Assembly: GCA_018813765.1 (NCBI GenBank)
Contig: JAHJBC010000006.1
Coordinates: 62,001-126,000, forward strand
Direction of reading: 5' to 3'
Source of the DNA: Gammaproteobacteria bacterium
GTDB taxonomy: Bacteria > Pseudomonadota > Gammaproteobacteria > Burkholderiales > Gallionellaceae
Length of the DNA stretch: 64,000 nt
In this document: piece after piece, positions 45,783 to 55,696 of the stretch
Position numbering within the stretch: position 1 is the stretch's first letter
How the letters are laid out: the number at the start of each line of letters is the position of its first letter
Program-made: the position numbers and the translations under genes
The notes under the pieces: model-generated
Seen by the model: only the letters and a program-made list of their open reading frames with translations
The model's database searches: none
Told to the model about the DNA's origin: nothing

Positions 45783-46436
45783 CTACTGCAGCCACATAGC
45801 TATTTCTTGGGATGCATTACTCAACACAAGTCCAAAGAAAAGCCAAACTAAACCCATTAGGCTTATACGCACACCTCCTGTTGCCGTGGTTTCCAGTTGT
45901 TTGCGTGTAGCTTGATCCTCTAATGTTCGAACCTGCGTTTCCTGGGACAAGCTGGTCTTTACGTTACGAAACTCCGCGTCCATTTCCTTTTGAGTTTCAT
46001 CGATTCTCCCATTCATGGCTGAGATATTTTTCTCGATCGCAGCCAAACGAGACTCTACAGTTGGATTATCGCCAGCGCCGTAAATTTGATATCCGCGAGC
46101 TGAACTTGATGCATTAGCTTGCGAGGACGCTGACCCAGCCAACGTAACGCTTCTATTGAAGGTCGGAAAGCGACGCAGTAAAGCCATTCCGACCTTGAAT
46201 AAGGAAGGGTGCCCGAATTGTCTGCGTGTATCTGCAATTCCCCAAGCCACCGTAAGTAGACCGAGCATGTCCATGAACATGCCACACCATCGTATAGTTG
46301 GTTCCGACGTGCCGGGGCGGAACGAAATATACAGAGCCAAAGCGCAAATTCCGATTGTCAGCCACAGTGCATACGAATCTGCAAACCATCGGCCAATTGC
46401 GCGAAACCAATTCAATATCCGTTTGAAATAGTCCAT
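45783..46436 (-). CDS. Membrane protein with coiled coil, unknown
   Basis: A 217-residue protein with two N-terminal membrane segments (SYALWLTIGICALALYISF, WCGMFMDMLGLLTVAWGIA), a cytoplasmic Ser/Ala-rich linker, a coiled coil at about residues 120-180 (VESRLAAIEKNISAMNGRIDETQKEMDAEF, cited in part) and a C-terminal membrane segment (ISLMGLVWLFFGLVLSN). No family is recognised. Its base composition is lower in G+C than pyrD, suggesting recent arrival with the neighbouring GIY-YIG-like gene. Confidence 0.6.
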   Translation of the reverse strand: MDYFKRILNWFRAIGRWFADSYALWLTIGICALALYISFRPGTSEPTIRWCGMFMDMLGLLTVAWGIADTRRQFGHPSLFKVGMALLRRFPTFNRSVTLAGSASSQANASSSARGYQIYGAGDNPTVESRLAAIEKNISAMNGRIDETQKEMDAEFRNVKTSLSQETQVRTLEDQATRKQLETTATGGVRISLMGLVWLFFGLVLSNASQEIAMWLQ

Positions 46437-46473
46437 CGAGATTCCAATGTGGTCACTATGAAAGTCAGAACAG

Positions 46474-47523
46474 CTAAACGGGGTCGAATTGCCTCCCCCG
46501 CCTAACCTGTTTGATTGTCGCTGCGCACTCCGTCACCAGTTCCTGCCCGCGATACACCAGCCCGCTATACACCTGCACCAGCGCCGCACCCGCCTGCATC
46601 TTCTCCACCGCATCCGCACCTTTTAGAATGCCGCCCACGCCTATGATGGGCAGCGCACCGTTCAACTCGGCAGCGAGCTGGCGGATGACGGCGGTGGATC
46701 TGTCACGCACCGGTGCGCCGGAGAGGCCGCCGGTCTCGTTGCCGTGCGGCAGGCCTTCCACGCCCTCGCGCGACAGGGTGGTGTTGGTGGCGATGACGGC
46801 GTCGATGCGGTGCTTGGTGAGCAGGGCGGCGATCTGTTTGATCTGTTCGCTGTCGAGGTCGGGGGCGATCTTCACTGCCAGCGGGACGTATTTGCCATGT
46901 TGTTGCGCGAGCTTTTCCTGTTCCGCTTTCAGTTGGCCGAGCAGCGAGTCGAGTTCGTCGCCACCCTGCAACTGGCGCAGGTTCTTGGTGTTGGGCGAGG
47001 AGATGTTGATGGCGACGTAGCTGGCATGTTGATACACCTTGCGCAGGCCGATGAGGTAATCGTTCGCCGCTTTCTCGATCGGGGTGTCGGCGTTCTTGCC
47101 TATGTTGATGCCGAGGATGCCTTTGAACTTCGCGCGCTTCACATTGGCGATGAGGGCGTCCACCCCTTCGTTGTTGAAGCCCATGCGGTTGATGATGCCC
47201 TGCGCCTGCGGCAAACGGAACATGCGCGGTTTGGGGTTGCCGGGTTGTGCGCGCGGGGTGACGGTGCCGATCTCGATGAAGCCGAAGCCGAAAGCGGCGA
47301 GAGCGTCGATGACTTCGCCGTTCTTGTCGAGTCCCGCGGCGAGGCCGACGGGGTTGGGGAAGGTCAGGCCCATCACGGTGCGCGGATCGTCGGCAGGGCG
47401 CTTGAACATCAGCGATGTGAGGCCGAAGCATTGCGAGGTCTTGAGGCCTTCGATGGTGGCGTGGTGGGCGGCCTCGGCATCGAGCGCGAACAGGGCGGGG
47501 CGGAACAACTGGAATAACGACAT
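46474..47523 (-). CDS. pyrD: Dihydroorotate dehydrogenase (quinone)
   Basis: A class 2, membrane-associated flavoenzyme of pyrimidine synthesis, 349 residues. Features: N-terminal membrane-binding helix region, [41 protein letters not shown] (cited in part), NISSPNT with the catalytic Ser in SPNT context, and IGVGGI near the C-terminus. The ATG at 47523 overlaps the stop of the upstream gene. Confidence 0.97.
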   Translation of the reverse strand: MSLFQLFRPALFALDAEAAHHATIEGLKTSQCFGLTSLMFKRPADDPRTVMGLTFPNPVGLAAGLDKNGEVIDALAAFGFGFIEIGTVTPRAQPGNPKPRMFRLPQAQGIINRMGFNNEGVDALIANVKRAKFKGILGINIGKNADTPIEKAANDYLIGLRKVYQHASYVAINISSPNTKNLRQLQGGDELDSLLGQLKAEQEKLAQQHGKYVPLAVKIAPDLDSEQIKQIAALLTKHRIDAVIATNTTLSREGVEGLPHGNETGGLSGAPVRDRSTAVIRQLAAELNGALPIIGVGGILKGADAVEKMQAGAALVQVYSGLVYRGQELVTECAATIKQVRRGRQFDPV

Positions 47524-48395
47524 CACTGGTCTTTCTTCGTAACAACAGAAATGGGAAAAGGTTTGCGTTTGAAAACTTCGCCGCGCGGTTTGCCGCGCCA
47601 GTGTTCGGCGACGATGTCGCCAATCTGCAGGCACAACAGGCCGAACAGGGCGAAGCCGTAAAGCAGTTGCCAGGTTTCGGCGGCGAGATAGATGTTGCCG
47701 CCGCCGGCACGGTAGGTCGCCAGGGCGATGCCGCAGACCAGGATGCCGGAAAGCGCGCCCAGCAGCAGGCGGCTCCAGTCGCCCTGCTGCAAGCCGTCGA
47801 AGACCGTGCTCTCGTTCCACAGCAGTTGCAATGCGACGAGCAGCAACAACGGCGACAGCCAGAACAGCCAGCCCAGATGTTCGATATGGATAGGCCCGAC
47901 CATCAGGCCGATGAATGCGGCCAGCAACAGCGATTTCGCGGCGGCCTCGGCAGGCAGGGCGGGCAGCGCGAGGCGGCGGGTGACCAGTTTCAACAGTCCG
48001 GATAGCCACAGGCGGGTGATCAATACGGCAGGCAACAGCGTGGTTGCGCAGAGCATGGCAAACAGCAGGGATGCGGATGCCGATGCGGACGGCGTGGCCC
48101 AGGAATCGGCGAACAGGTTCAGCCAGGCCAGCAGCATGCCCAGGATCGCTCCGGCCACAGCGCACCACAACAGGTAGCTGCGTTGCGCGCGCCACAGGCT
48201 GTGGCCGGTGCGGCGGAAGGTGAGCATGTCCAGCAAGGCGCCGAACAGGATCACGATGCCGGTTGCGAAAAAGGCGGGTAGCCAGGCGCTGCCTTCAAGA
48301 GGGGCTGGCGGTTGCCATTCCTGGCCGGCAAGTGTGAGCGCCAGCGGCGGCAGCAACAGCAAGGCGATGACGAAGGCGGTGAAGCGGTTCCTCAT
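47523..48395 (-). CDS. Multi-pass membrane protein upstream of pyrD
   Basis: A 290-residue protein with about eight membrane segments (for example [75 protein letters not shown]) and a basic C-terminal tail ([13 protein letters not shown]). It overlaps bpt upstream and pyrD downstream, so it is co-translated with both. No named family recognised. Confidence 0.7.
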   Translation of the reverse strand: MRNRFTAFVIALLLLPPLALTLAGQEWQPPAPLEGSAWLPAFFATGIVILFGALLDMLTFRRTGHSLWRAQRSYLLWCAVAGAILGMLLAWLNLFADSWATPSASASASLLFAMLCATTLLPAVLITRLWLSGLLKLVTRRLALPALPAEAAAKSLLLAAFIGLMVGPIHIEHLGWLFWLSPLLLLVALQLLWNESTVFDGLQQGDWSRLLLGALSGILVCGIALATYRAGGGNIYLAAETWQLLYGFALFGLLCLQIGDIVAEHWRGKPRGEVFKRKPFPISVVTKKDQ

Positions 48396-49129
48396 GGGTT
48401 GTCTTTGGGGGCGATGGTTTGCCATCCGTCTTCCAGCAATCCTTCCAGCGGCTGGAAACGTTCTTTGTAAGCCATCTTGCGGCTGTCGGCGATCCAGTAA
48501 CCGAGGTAGAGATAGGGCAGTTGCAGCTTGCGGCACAGTTCGATCTGCCACAACACGTTGTAGGTGCCGTAGCTTGCGTGCGCGACATCGGGGTCGTAGA
48601 AAGTATAGACCGCAGACAGGCCGTCCTGCAGCACGTCGACCACGCTCATCATGCGCAGCACGCCCGCTTCGCGAAACTCGACCAGCATGGTGTCGACATG
48701 GCTTTGCAGCAGGAAGTTGCGGTACTGCTCCGGGCTGTCGTCGTCCATGCCGCCGTCGCGATGGCGTGCCGCCTGATAGCGGCGGTACAGCTCGAAGTAC
48801 TCCGGCTTGTCGTGCAGGGCGTGCAGTGTGGCGTTCAGATCGGCGTGCTGCTTGCAACTGCGCCGCTGCGAGCGTGAGGAGCGGAACGCGTCGACCACCA
48901 CACGCACCGGCACGCATTCCCGGCAGTTATCGCAACGCGGACGGTAGGTGAAGGTGCCGCTGCGGCGGAAGCCGTGGCGCACCAGCTCGGAATACACCGG
49001 CGTGGTGATGAGCAGGCTGGGCGTGGCGACCTGCGAGCGTGCCGAGCGGCCCTCCAGATAACTGCACGGATAGGGTGCAGTCAGATAGAGGTGCAGGGCG
49101 GAAAGCGGGATGTCGTTGAGCAGGCTCAT
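48392..49129 (-). CDS. bpt: Leucyltransferase Bpt (N-end rule)
   Basis: A 245-residue aminoacyl-transferase of the ATE/Bpt family. Bpt adds leucine to proteins starting with Asp or Glu, marking them for ClpSAP degradation. The N-terminal cysteine motif (PCSYLEGR, then [13 protein letters not shown]) and the C-terminal [10 protein letters not shown]...[11 protein letters not shown] motif are typical. It is divergent from the diguanylate cyclase gene, and aat, the other N-end-rule transferase, lies 1 kb away. Confidence 0.93.
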   Translation of the reverse strand: MSLLNDIPLSALHLYLTAPYPCSYLEGRSARSQVATPSLLITTPVYSELVRHGFRRSGTFTYRPRCDNCRECVPVRVVVDAFRSSRSQRRSCKQHADLNATLHALHDKPEYFELYRRYQAARHRDGGMDDDSPEQYRNFLLQSHVDTMLVEFREAGVLRMMSVVDVLQDGLSAVYTFYDPDVAHASYGTYNVLWQIELCRKLQLPYLYLGYWIADSRKMAYKERFQPLEGLLEDGWQTIAPKDNP

Positions 49130-49276
49130 GCGCGGAGCTGGTGTACGGGGATGGCTGTCAGTGTATCAATTTCCCGGGCGCAGGCCATAACCCTATTCAA
49201 AAAACAGGTGAAATCCTCCCATGCAGAGGAGTAGTGTGCGGGGCACGGCCCGAAGAACAACAAACAAGGAGGGCTT

Positions 49277-50110
49277 GTGCAGGATAAACAGAACGACGAC
49301 GCACCAGAGCAGGGGCGAACTCTGGCGCCACGCCGGTGGCTGGGCAAAAGTTCGCGCAGGGTGGTCATGGGCGGTGTGTTGCTCGCGCCTGTGGTCTGGT
49401 GGGCGGATACGGCGGTGGATCATTTCATCTTCGGCGAAGGCGCCTCGTTCTTCGAATCCCTGTTGCACCCTACCCCGATGGAAATATGGGTCCGGCTCAT
49501 GGCGGGCTTCATGTTCATCACCTTCGGCGTCTATGCCGGTTTCCTGCTGGACCGCTCCGAACGCATTGAGGGCGAGTTGCGCGCAAGCAACCAGTTGCTG
49601 GAGCAGCTGAAGGCGGAGCTGGAGCAGCTGGTGGTGGTCGATCCGCTCACCGGTGTCTTCAACCGGCGCAAGTTCCATGAATACCTCGGCATGTCCATCA
49701 CCGCCGCGATGAGGCACAAGCAGCCCTTCGTCCTGCTGATGCTTGATATCGACAACTTCAAGCGGATCAACGATCGCTACGGGCATCAGCTCGGCGATGC
49801 CGTATTGCGCACGGTGTGCGAGTTGATCGGATCATCTGTCCGGGAAGCCGACCTGCTGTTTCGTGTTGGCGGTGAGGAATTCTGCCTGGTGGCGACATCA
49901 ATGGATCTGGCGCAAGCCAGGACACTTGGCGAGAAGATCCGTCAGGTCATCGAATCGCATCGCTTCCCCAAGGTGGGCGAGGTCACCATCAGCATCGGCA
50001 TCGCATCGTTCCGGGAAGGCGATACCCAGCAGAACATCTATGCTCGTGCCGACGGCGCGCTATATGTGGCGAAGCGCCGGGGACGCAATTGCGTATCCTG
50101 CGACGGGTAG
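49277..50110 (+). CDS. Membrane diguanylate cyclase (GGDEF)
   Basis: A 277-residue protein with two membrane segments (RRVVMGGVLLAPVVWWA, LMAGFMFITFGVYAGFLL), a short coiled coil, and a GGDEF domain with an intact active site GGEEF (near residue 200) and an RxxD inhibitory site (READ) five residues before it, so it should make c-di-GMP under product control. The GTG start has a strong AAGGAGGG ribosome site. The stop lies 3 bases before the end of the convergent aat gene. Confidence 0.93.
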   Translation: MQDKQNDDAPEQGRTLAPRRWLGKSSRRVVMGGVLLAPVVWWADTAVDHFIFGEGASFFESLLHPTPMEIWVRLMAGFMFITFGVYAGFLLDRSERIEGELRASNQLLEQLKAELEQLVVVDPLTGVFNRRKFHEYLGMSITAAMRHKQPFVLLMLDIDNFKRINDRYGHQLGDAVLRTVCELIGSSVREADLLFRVGGEEFCLVATSMDLAQARTLGEKIRQVIESHRFPKVGEVTISIGIASFREGDTQQNIYARADGALYVAKRRGRNCVSCDG

Positions 50111-50113
50111 GGG

Positions 50114-50809
50114 TCAGGCGAAGCGATAGTCGAAACGCCAGGGCGCGGGGATGCCGGGTAACTCGACCAGCGTTTGCAAACGCGATATGAATTCCCCGCG
50201 CGGGATCTCGCGCGCGCCCAGCGAGGCGAGATGGGGGGTGTTCATCTGGCAATCGATCATGCCGAAATCCCATTTCTCCAGTTGCGCCGACAGATGCGCG
50301 AGCGCGATCTTGGAGGCGTCCGTCCTGTGGCTGAACATGGATTCGCCGTAGAACATGCGGCCGATGCCGATGCCGTAGAGCCCGCCGACCAGTTCACCGT
50401 CCATCCAGGTTTCCACCGAATGTGCATGCCCGAGACGGTGCAGCTCGCCATAGGCGGCAACCATCTCCTCCACTATCCACGTGCCCGATTGTCCCTCGCG
50501 CGGTGCGCCGCATGCGCGCATGACCTGTTCGAAAGCGGTGTCGGTGCGTAATTCATACTGTCCCTTGCGCAGGGTCTTGCGTAGCGAATGCGACAATCTG
50601 AACTCGGCGGGGAGCAGCACCATGCGTGGGTCCGGGCTCCACCACAGGATGGGGTCGCCCTCGCCGAACCAGGGGAAGATGCCGTGGCGATAGGCTTCCA
50701 GCAGGCGTTCCGGGGAGAGGTTGCCTCCGGCCGCAAGCAGACCGTTGGGGTGACGCAAGGCCAAGGCCACATCGGGGAAAGAGGCGTCAGGCTGGAGCAG
50801 GGTGATCAT
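50114..50809 (-). CDS. aat: Leucyl/phenylalanyl-tRNA-protein transferase
   Basis: Aat (231 residues) attaches Leu or Phe to N-terminal Lys or Arg, the N-end-rule degron for ClpS. Visible motifs: [66 protein letters not shown] (parts cited). Convergent with the diguanylate cyclase gene. Confidence 0.97.
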   Translation of the reverse strand: MITLLQPDASFPDVALALRHPNGLLAAGGNLSPERLLEAYRHGIFPWFGEGDPILWWSPDPRMVLLPAEFRLSHSLRKTLRKGQYELRTDTAFEQVMRACGAPREGQSGTWIVEEMVAAYGELHRLGHAHSVETWMDGELVGGLYGIGIGRMFYGESMFSHRTDASKIALAHLSAQLEKWDFGMIDCQMNTPHLASLGAREIPRGEFISRLQTLVELPGIPAPWRFDYRFA

Positions 50810-50908
50810 TGTGCATATATCGGGTTATTGCCCTTCAGACATATGGTCACGGCAGGCGATTTATGCTTATATTATGCGCCAAGGGGTGCGAGGACGCAGG
50901 GGGTCGTG

Positions 50909-52441
50909 ATGTTGGGCATATTTGGCAAAAAATCGGACCATCCGCTGGCTGACATCAAGTCGGTGCAGGAATTGCTCAATGAGGTTCCCAAGAACGATGC
51001 ATTCACCGTAGTGCACGAGATGACGGACCTGATCGAGTCGCTGCTCGAACAGTCCGATGCATTCCGACTCGATCACCAGTTGACCGTGTTGCGCATGATA
51101 GACGAGGTGGCCCAGTCATTCGTGCGCAAGCTGTTGCGCGATTATTTTTCCGTGCAGCCCCCCCAGAAATTTCAAGAGAATCGTTTGTGGGGACAGCTGG
51201 ACCGGTTCTACACCCTGTCCTCACACGCCTACCATGATGTGCTCACCCGTTACCGCAACAACGGGCGTGGCGCTTCCACCATCAAACCGGAACTCGCGCT
51301 GCTGACCGTACGCGGCATCGGCGCTTTGACCGGCCGCCTGAAGATGGTCGCCGCGCGCTATGCCCTGGTCGATCCGACGGCGTGGCGGCAACTGGCCGAT
51401 TTCTACAACCATGCCGAGACCGCCGGATACCACGGCCAACAAGTGCCGCTGTATCCGGGGGTTGCGGGGACGACCTCGGTGACGCAGGAATTCGCCGCAC
51501 TGCTGGCGTGGTACGGCGTGAGCGCCGGGACGCTGAGCCCTTTGCGCGAACATATCTCGGAGCGTCTGATATCCCATGTCGGAAGCAAACTGACGCTGGG
51601 CAGGCAATTCGGCAGCGGTGTCCTGTTCGCGTTCGACCTGGCACAACCCACGCCGCCGATGCGTGCGAATCCGGAAAGCACCGTGCATGCGGCCGTGCGC
51701 TTCGTGGGATCGGGCGACGCGCTGAACCAGTTGAACGGATTGCTCAAGACGCTGGACAAGGACATCGTGCCCGACGACTTGAACATGTGCGGGGCAAAAT
51801 ACGATCCAGAACTGGTGGGCGAGGTCGCGCGCTATCTGATCGATGCGCTGACCCAGCCCTTGCCGATGCGCCGCAGCCCGAGGCGCAAGATCAACGTCAA
51901 CCTGAAGGTGGCCAGCGGGTTCTACAAGATGCTGGAACAGACCGATGTGGGCCTGAACTTCAGCAACGAGGAAGGCGCGCAGTGGGAAGTGGAGGACATC
52001 AGCGCCACCGGTTTCCGTAGCGTGATCCCGGCCAGTATCGCCGATGGAATCAAGATTGGGGCGCTGGTGGGCAGCAAGCCCGAGAATATCCAGAACTGGG
52101 GCGCGGGCATCGTGCGCAGACTGAGCCGTGACGCGAACAACAACCTGCATGTCGGAGTGGAAGTGCTGAGCCCGCAGATCATCGGTGTGCTGCTGTTCGA
52201 CCACGGTTTCGAGGTCGAGGAGATCCGCCAGATCGCCCTGTACCTGAACCGGCCCAACGATAACAGCGGCGAAGCGCTGCTGCTGATGCGCCCGGATACT
52301 TTCTCGCCCAGCCGTAGTCTGAGCATGGAGCTGAACGACAAAGGCTATCTGCTGTTGCCACTGGCACTGGTCGAGAGCGGCGAGGATTACGATCTGGCGC
52401 GTTTCCGGCTGATGGAACAGGACGCCTCGGCCGAGAATTAA
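50909..52441 (+). CDS. PilZ-like domain protein, unknown
   Basis: A 510-residue soluble protein. The first 350 residues are helical with no recognised domain. The C-terminal part has a PilZ-like pattern: RRSPRRKIN near residue 330 (RxxxR), then DISATGFRSVIP near 370 ([D/N]xSxxG) and later VGVEVLS. PilZ domains bind c-di-GMP. The adjacent diguanylate cyclase gene fits that, but the pattern is loose and binding is unproven. A GTG one codon upstream is also possible. Confidence 0.6.
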   Translation: MLGIFGKKSDHPLADIKSVQELLNEVPKNDAFTVVHEMTDLIESLLEQSDAFRLDHQLTVLRMIDEVAQSFVRKLLRDYFSVQPPQKFQENRLWGQLDRFYTLSSHAYHDVLTRYRNNGRGASTIKPELALLTVRGIGALTGRLKMVAARYALVDPTAWRQLADFYNHAETAGYHGQQVPLYPGVAGTTSVTQEFAALLAWYGVSAGTLSPLREHISERLISHVGSKLTLGRQFGSGVLFAFDLAQPTPPMRANPESTVHAAVRFVGSGDALNQLNGLLKTLDKDIVPDDLNMCGAKYDPELVGEVARYLIDALTQPLPMRRSPRRKINVNLKVASGFYKMLEQTDVGLNFSNEEGAQWEVEDISATGFRSVIPASIADGIKIGALVGSKPENIQNWGAGIVRRLSRDANNNLHVGVEVLSPQIIGVLLFDHGFEVEEIRQIALYLNRPNDNSGEALLLMRPDTFSPSRSLSMELNDKGYLLLPLALVESGEDYDLARFRLMEQDASAEN

Positions 52442-53127
52442 TCCTTCATTCTCTGCGTCAACCACTTCTCGATATCGTCGATCTCATCCTGGCACACCGA
52501 GTGCGGCATGGCGTATTCATGCCATTCCGGCGTATGGCCCAGTTGCCGCAATTTCCCGCATGAATCCTTGCCCAGTGTGTAGGGGACGACCGGATCATAC
52601 TGGCCGTGCGCCATGAAGATCGGAGTGCCTGTCGCCGCTTCGTTCATCTCGGTTGCGGTCGAACCCGCCAGCGGCAGATAGGTGGAGAGCGCAATGAACC
52701 CGCCCAGTCTTTCCGCATGGCGCAATCCGCTGTACAGCACCACCGCACCGCCTTGCGAGAAGCCGGCCAGAAAGATATGACTGGCTTCGATGCCGCGCTG
52801 TCTTTCCTGCGCGATCAGTTTCTCTATCTCGACCTGCGAGGCGAGGATGCCCGCGCCGTCCTCCATCCTGCCGATGTTGTCGGAGATCTCCGCCGAATCG
52901 GCGCTGGCGAGGATGTCGTACCAGGCGCGCATCACGAAACCGCCGTTGATGGTGACTGGGCGCTTCGGCGCATGCGGGAAGATGTAGCGCACCGCAGCGG
53001 GCAGGTGCATCGCCTCGGCGACAGGCACGAAATCGCTGCCGTCGGCGCCAAGGCCGTGCAGCCAGATGATGCTGTAACGCGGCTCGGGGCCGGTTTGCAG
53101 GGTGATGGATGGCAGGACTGTAGACAT
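52438..53127 (-). CDS. Carboxylesterase/phospholipase, alpha-beta hydrolase
   Basis: A 229-residue alpha/beta hydrolase of the carboxylesterase II/acyl-protein-thioesterase type: IIWLHGLGADGSDF oxyanion region, nucleophile GFSQGG near residue 120, catalytic Asp in MAHGQYDPVVP and His in YAMPHSVC. No signal peptide. Substrate unknown. Its stop overlaps the end of the convergent PilZ-like gene. Confidence 0.92.
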   Translation of the reverse strand: MSTVLPSITLQTGPEPRYSIIWLHGLGADGSDFVPVAEAMHLPAAVRYIFPHAPKRPVTINGGFVMRAWYDILASADSAEISDNIGRMEDGAGILASQVEIEKLIAQERQRGIEASHIFLAGFSQGGAVVLYSGLRHAERLGGFIALSTYLPLAGSTATEMNEAATGTPIFMAHGQYDPVVPYTLGKDSCGKLRQLGHTPEWHEYAMPHSVCQDEIDDIEKWLTQRMKD

Positions 53128-53171
53128 GCTGGAACTCTGGATATTCGGGATGCGGGAAGGAGGCCGGGCGC

Positions 53172-53693
53172 TTACTCGGGTTCCGGGATGATCTCGCGCA
53201 GTATCTGGAAGATCTCGCGGTAGCTCTTGGGAGGCTTATTGGCCTCCTTTTCCTTGTGCGCGTTGCGGATCAATGTGCGCAGATGTTGGGCGTCCGCTTG
53301 CGGATGCGCGGCCAGCAACTCAGTGAGCGCCTCCGGTTGTTCCAGCAGGCGGTCGCGCCAATGCTCGACCTGATGCAGCCAGGCGGTGTGCTGGCGCGAT
53401 ACGCCGTTCCACGCGTCCAGTTTGGCAAGGATGGGGGCGGGCTCCACGTCGCGCATCAGGCGGCCGATGTATTGCAACTGGCGGCTGAGCGCACCGAATT
53501 TGGTGATGCGCTTGTACTCCAGAATCGCGTCCAGCAGGTTCTCGTCCAGGTTGAGTTCGCGCAGCTTTTCGCTGGAGAGTGCGGTGAGTGTCTTGCCGAG
53601 GTCCTGCAATTCGAGCATCTGCTTCTTGATCTTGGTCTTGCTGGGGGGCAGTTCCTCTTCAGGCGTTTCGTTATGTTGTTGGCGATTGTTCAT
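53172..53693 (-). CDS. darP: Ribosome-associated protein DarP (YjgA)
   Basis: A DUF615 family protein of 173 residues involved in late 50S ribosome assembly. The signature segments PPSKTKIKKQMLELQDLGKTL near the N-terminus, ITKFGALSRQLQYIGRLMR in the middle, and the C-terminal YREIFQILRE are present. It is divergent from pmbA, the usual neighbour. Confidence 0.94.
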   Translation of the reverse strand: MNNRQQHNETPEEELPPSKTKIKKQMLELQDLGKTLTALSSEKLRELNLDENLLDAILEYKRITKFGALSRQLQYIGRLMRDVEPAPILAKLDAWNGVSRQHTAWLHQVEHWRDRLLEQPEALTELLAAHPQADAQHLRTLIRNAHKEKEANKPPKSYREIFQILREIIPEPE

Positions 53694-53760
53694 GGTGTCG
53701 GTAAGGTGCGGCGGATGTTGCTATGATAGCGCCTCCCGTCGACCCAGCCGCCCGAAATTT

Positions 53761-55110
53761 ATGAACGCCAGCGATTCAGCATCACCCACCAGCGCCGATA
53801 CCCTGCGGCAAATCGCCTCCGATGCCGTCGCCTATGCGCGCAAACAGGGCGCCTCCGCCTGCTCGACCGAAGTGTCGGAAGGTTTCGGCCAGGCCGTCAG
53901 TGTGCGCCATGGCGCAGTCGAGACCATCGAATACAACCGCGACAAGGGCATGAGCGTCAGCGTCTATCTGGGCCAGCGGCGCGGCAACGCCAGCACTTCG
54001 GATTTTTCGACCAAGGCGCTGCGCGACACCGTGGATGCCGCGCTCAACATCGCCCGCTATACCGCAGAGGACGATTGTGCCGGGCTGCCGGATGCCGACC
54101 AGCTCGCCACCGAATTCCCCGACCTCGACCTGTATCACCCGTGGAAGCTGGATGTGGAGCAAGCTATCGCGTTGGCGTGCGATTGCGAACGGGCCGCGTT
54201 CCGTGCCGACAAGCGCATCGTCAATTCCGAGGGCGCCACCGTCAACGTCAACGAGGGAACCTTTGTGCAGGCGAACAGCCTGGGTTTTAACGCCGGCTAT
54301 CCCAGTTCGCGCCACAGCGTGAGCTGTTCGGTGATTGCGGGCAAGAATGATGCGATGGAGCGCGACTACTGGTACAGCGTGGCGCGCAACGCAGCCGATA
54401 TATTGAAGGTGGAGGAGATCGGCCGCATCGCCGCCGAGCGCACCGTGCGCCGACTCAAGGCGCGCAAGCTCGACACCATGCAGTGCCCGGTATTGTTCGA
54501 GGCGCCGGTCGCCGCCGGCTTGATCGGTCATTTCGTCGGCGCGGTGAGCGGCGGCAGTCTCTACCGCAAGTCGTCGTTCCTGCTCGATCACCTGGACAAG
54601 CCCGTGTTCGCACCGCACATCGACCTGTTCGACGTGCCCGACATCCCGCGCGGCCTCGCCTCCAGTCCTTTCGACAGCGAGGGTGTGCGCGTGCGCAACC
54701 GCCGCATCGTCGAGCAAGGCGTGCTGCGCGGATATTTCCTCGGCAGCTATTCCGCGCGCAAGCTCGGCATGCAGACCACCGGCAATGCCGGCGGCAATCA
54801 CAACCTGATCCTGCGCTCGGCCAGGACGCGGACATTCGACGAATTGCTGAAGGAGATGGGGCGTGGCCTGCTGGTCACCGAATTGCTCGGCCATGGCGTC
54901 AACAGCGTCACCGGCGACTACTCGCGCGGCGCGGCGGGATTCTGGGTGGAACGGGGCGAGATCCAGTATCCTGTGCATGAGATCACCATCGCGGGCAACC
55001 TCAAAGACATGTTCCGCCACATCGCCGCCGTGGGCGACGATGTGCTGGTGCAGGGGTCGCGCCAATGCGGCTCGATACTGATCGAGAAGATGACGGTGGC
55101 AGGGCATTGA
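53761..55110 (+). CDS. pmbA: Metalloprotease subunit PmbA/TldE
   Basis: TldE/PmbA (449 residues) forms a heterodimer with TldD, which carries the zinc site; the pair processes modified peptides such as microcin B17. Family segments: SVSVYLGQRRGNASTSDF, GRIAAERTVRRL, GNAGGNHNL, GVNSVTGDYSRGAAGFWVE and IAGNLKDMF. TldD is not in the window. Confidence 0.95.
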   Translation: MNASDSASPTSADTLRQIASDAVAYARKQGASACSTEVSEGFGQAVSVRHGAVETIEYNRDKGMSVSVYLGQRRGNASTSDFSTKALRDTVDAALNIARYTAEDDCAGLPDADQLATEFPDLDLYHPWKLDVEQAIALACDCERAAFRADKRIVNSEGATVNVNEGTFVQANSLGFNAGYPSSRHSVSCSVIAGKNDAMERDYWYSVARNAADILKVEEIGRIAAERTVRRLKARKLDTMQCPVLFEAPVAAGLIGHFVGAVSGGSLYRKSSFLLDHLDKPVFAPHIDLFDVPDIPRGLASSPFDSEGVRVRNRRIVEQGVLRGYFLGSYSARKLGMQTTGNAGGNHNLILRSARTRTFDELLKEMGRGLLVTELLGHGVNSVTGDYSRGAAGFWVERGEIQYPVHEITIAGNLKDMFRHIAAVGDDVLVQGSRQCGSILIEKMTVAGH

Positions 55111-55131
55111 TGCCGCCGGCCGCCGGCGGAC

Positions 55132-55524
55132 TCAGTCTACGGTGAGCTTCTTCACTGAATCGATGTAATCGCGGTCCTCGCCCTTGATGTGGCTCTTCAG
55201 CCATCCCTTCAGCAGATTCAGCAGTTCCTGCGCCACGTCTTCTCCCTTGCTGGCGCGTTCCCTGAATGAGGCGACCTTCTTCATGAAGACCTCATGGATG
55301 CGCTGGTGAGCCTTGAGATAGGGGTAACCGGCTTTTTCCATGAGTTCTTCCTCGAATTCGAAATGGGTGACGGTGTAATTGAGCATCCCCTCCATGACCT
55401 GTTTTGCCAGGTCCATATTGCCGGTGCGGCAGGCTTCTTCAAGTTCGTTGATGTAATCGACGATCCGTCTGTGTTGCACATCGATGGCGGCAATGCCGGT
55501 CTCCATCTCGCGATCCCATTCCAT
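55132..55524 (-). CDS. Bacteriohemerythrin 1
   Basis: An oxygen-binding diiron protein of 130 residues. All ligand positions are present: His18, His54 and Glu58 (HFEFE), His73 and His77 (HQRIH), and the final HIKGED with His and Asp. It has only the hemerythrin domain. A second copy lies 172 bases upstream. It may buffer or deliver O2, useful in a microaerobic organism. Confidence 0.95.
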   Translation of the reverse strand: MEWDREMETGIAAIDVQHRRIVDYINELEEACRTGNMDLAKQVMEGMLNYTVTHFEFEEELMEKAGYPYLKAHQRIHEVFMKKVASFRERASKGEDVAQELLNLLKGWLKSHIKGEDRDYIDSVKKLTVD

Positions 55525-55696
55525 GGCTATCCTCCCTTTGATAAGTTCGTTTGTCCGAACAACAGGAACAACGACTTTTTATTTCAGGCAAAGATACCCG
55601 ATTTGGCTTGCGCTAGCTATGCATGATTTTGCCGCCACGCTTTCTGGCGATGTCGATGGAGTGGGGATGGTGGCGGGACTCAGGGCCCTGCCGGGC

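Noticed and set aside
48396-48917. Upstream extension of the membrane-protein frame into bpt
   Set aside because: It overlaps bpt in another frame and lacks domain features; the ATG at 48395 precedes a proper hydrophobic start.
55545-55560. GTTCG...CGAAC palindrome upstream of bacteriohemerythrin 1
   Set aside because: Only a 5-bp stem; too short to support an operator call.
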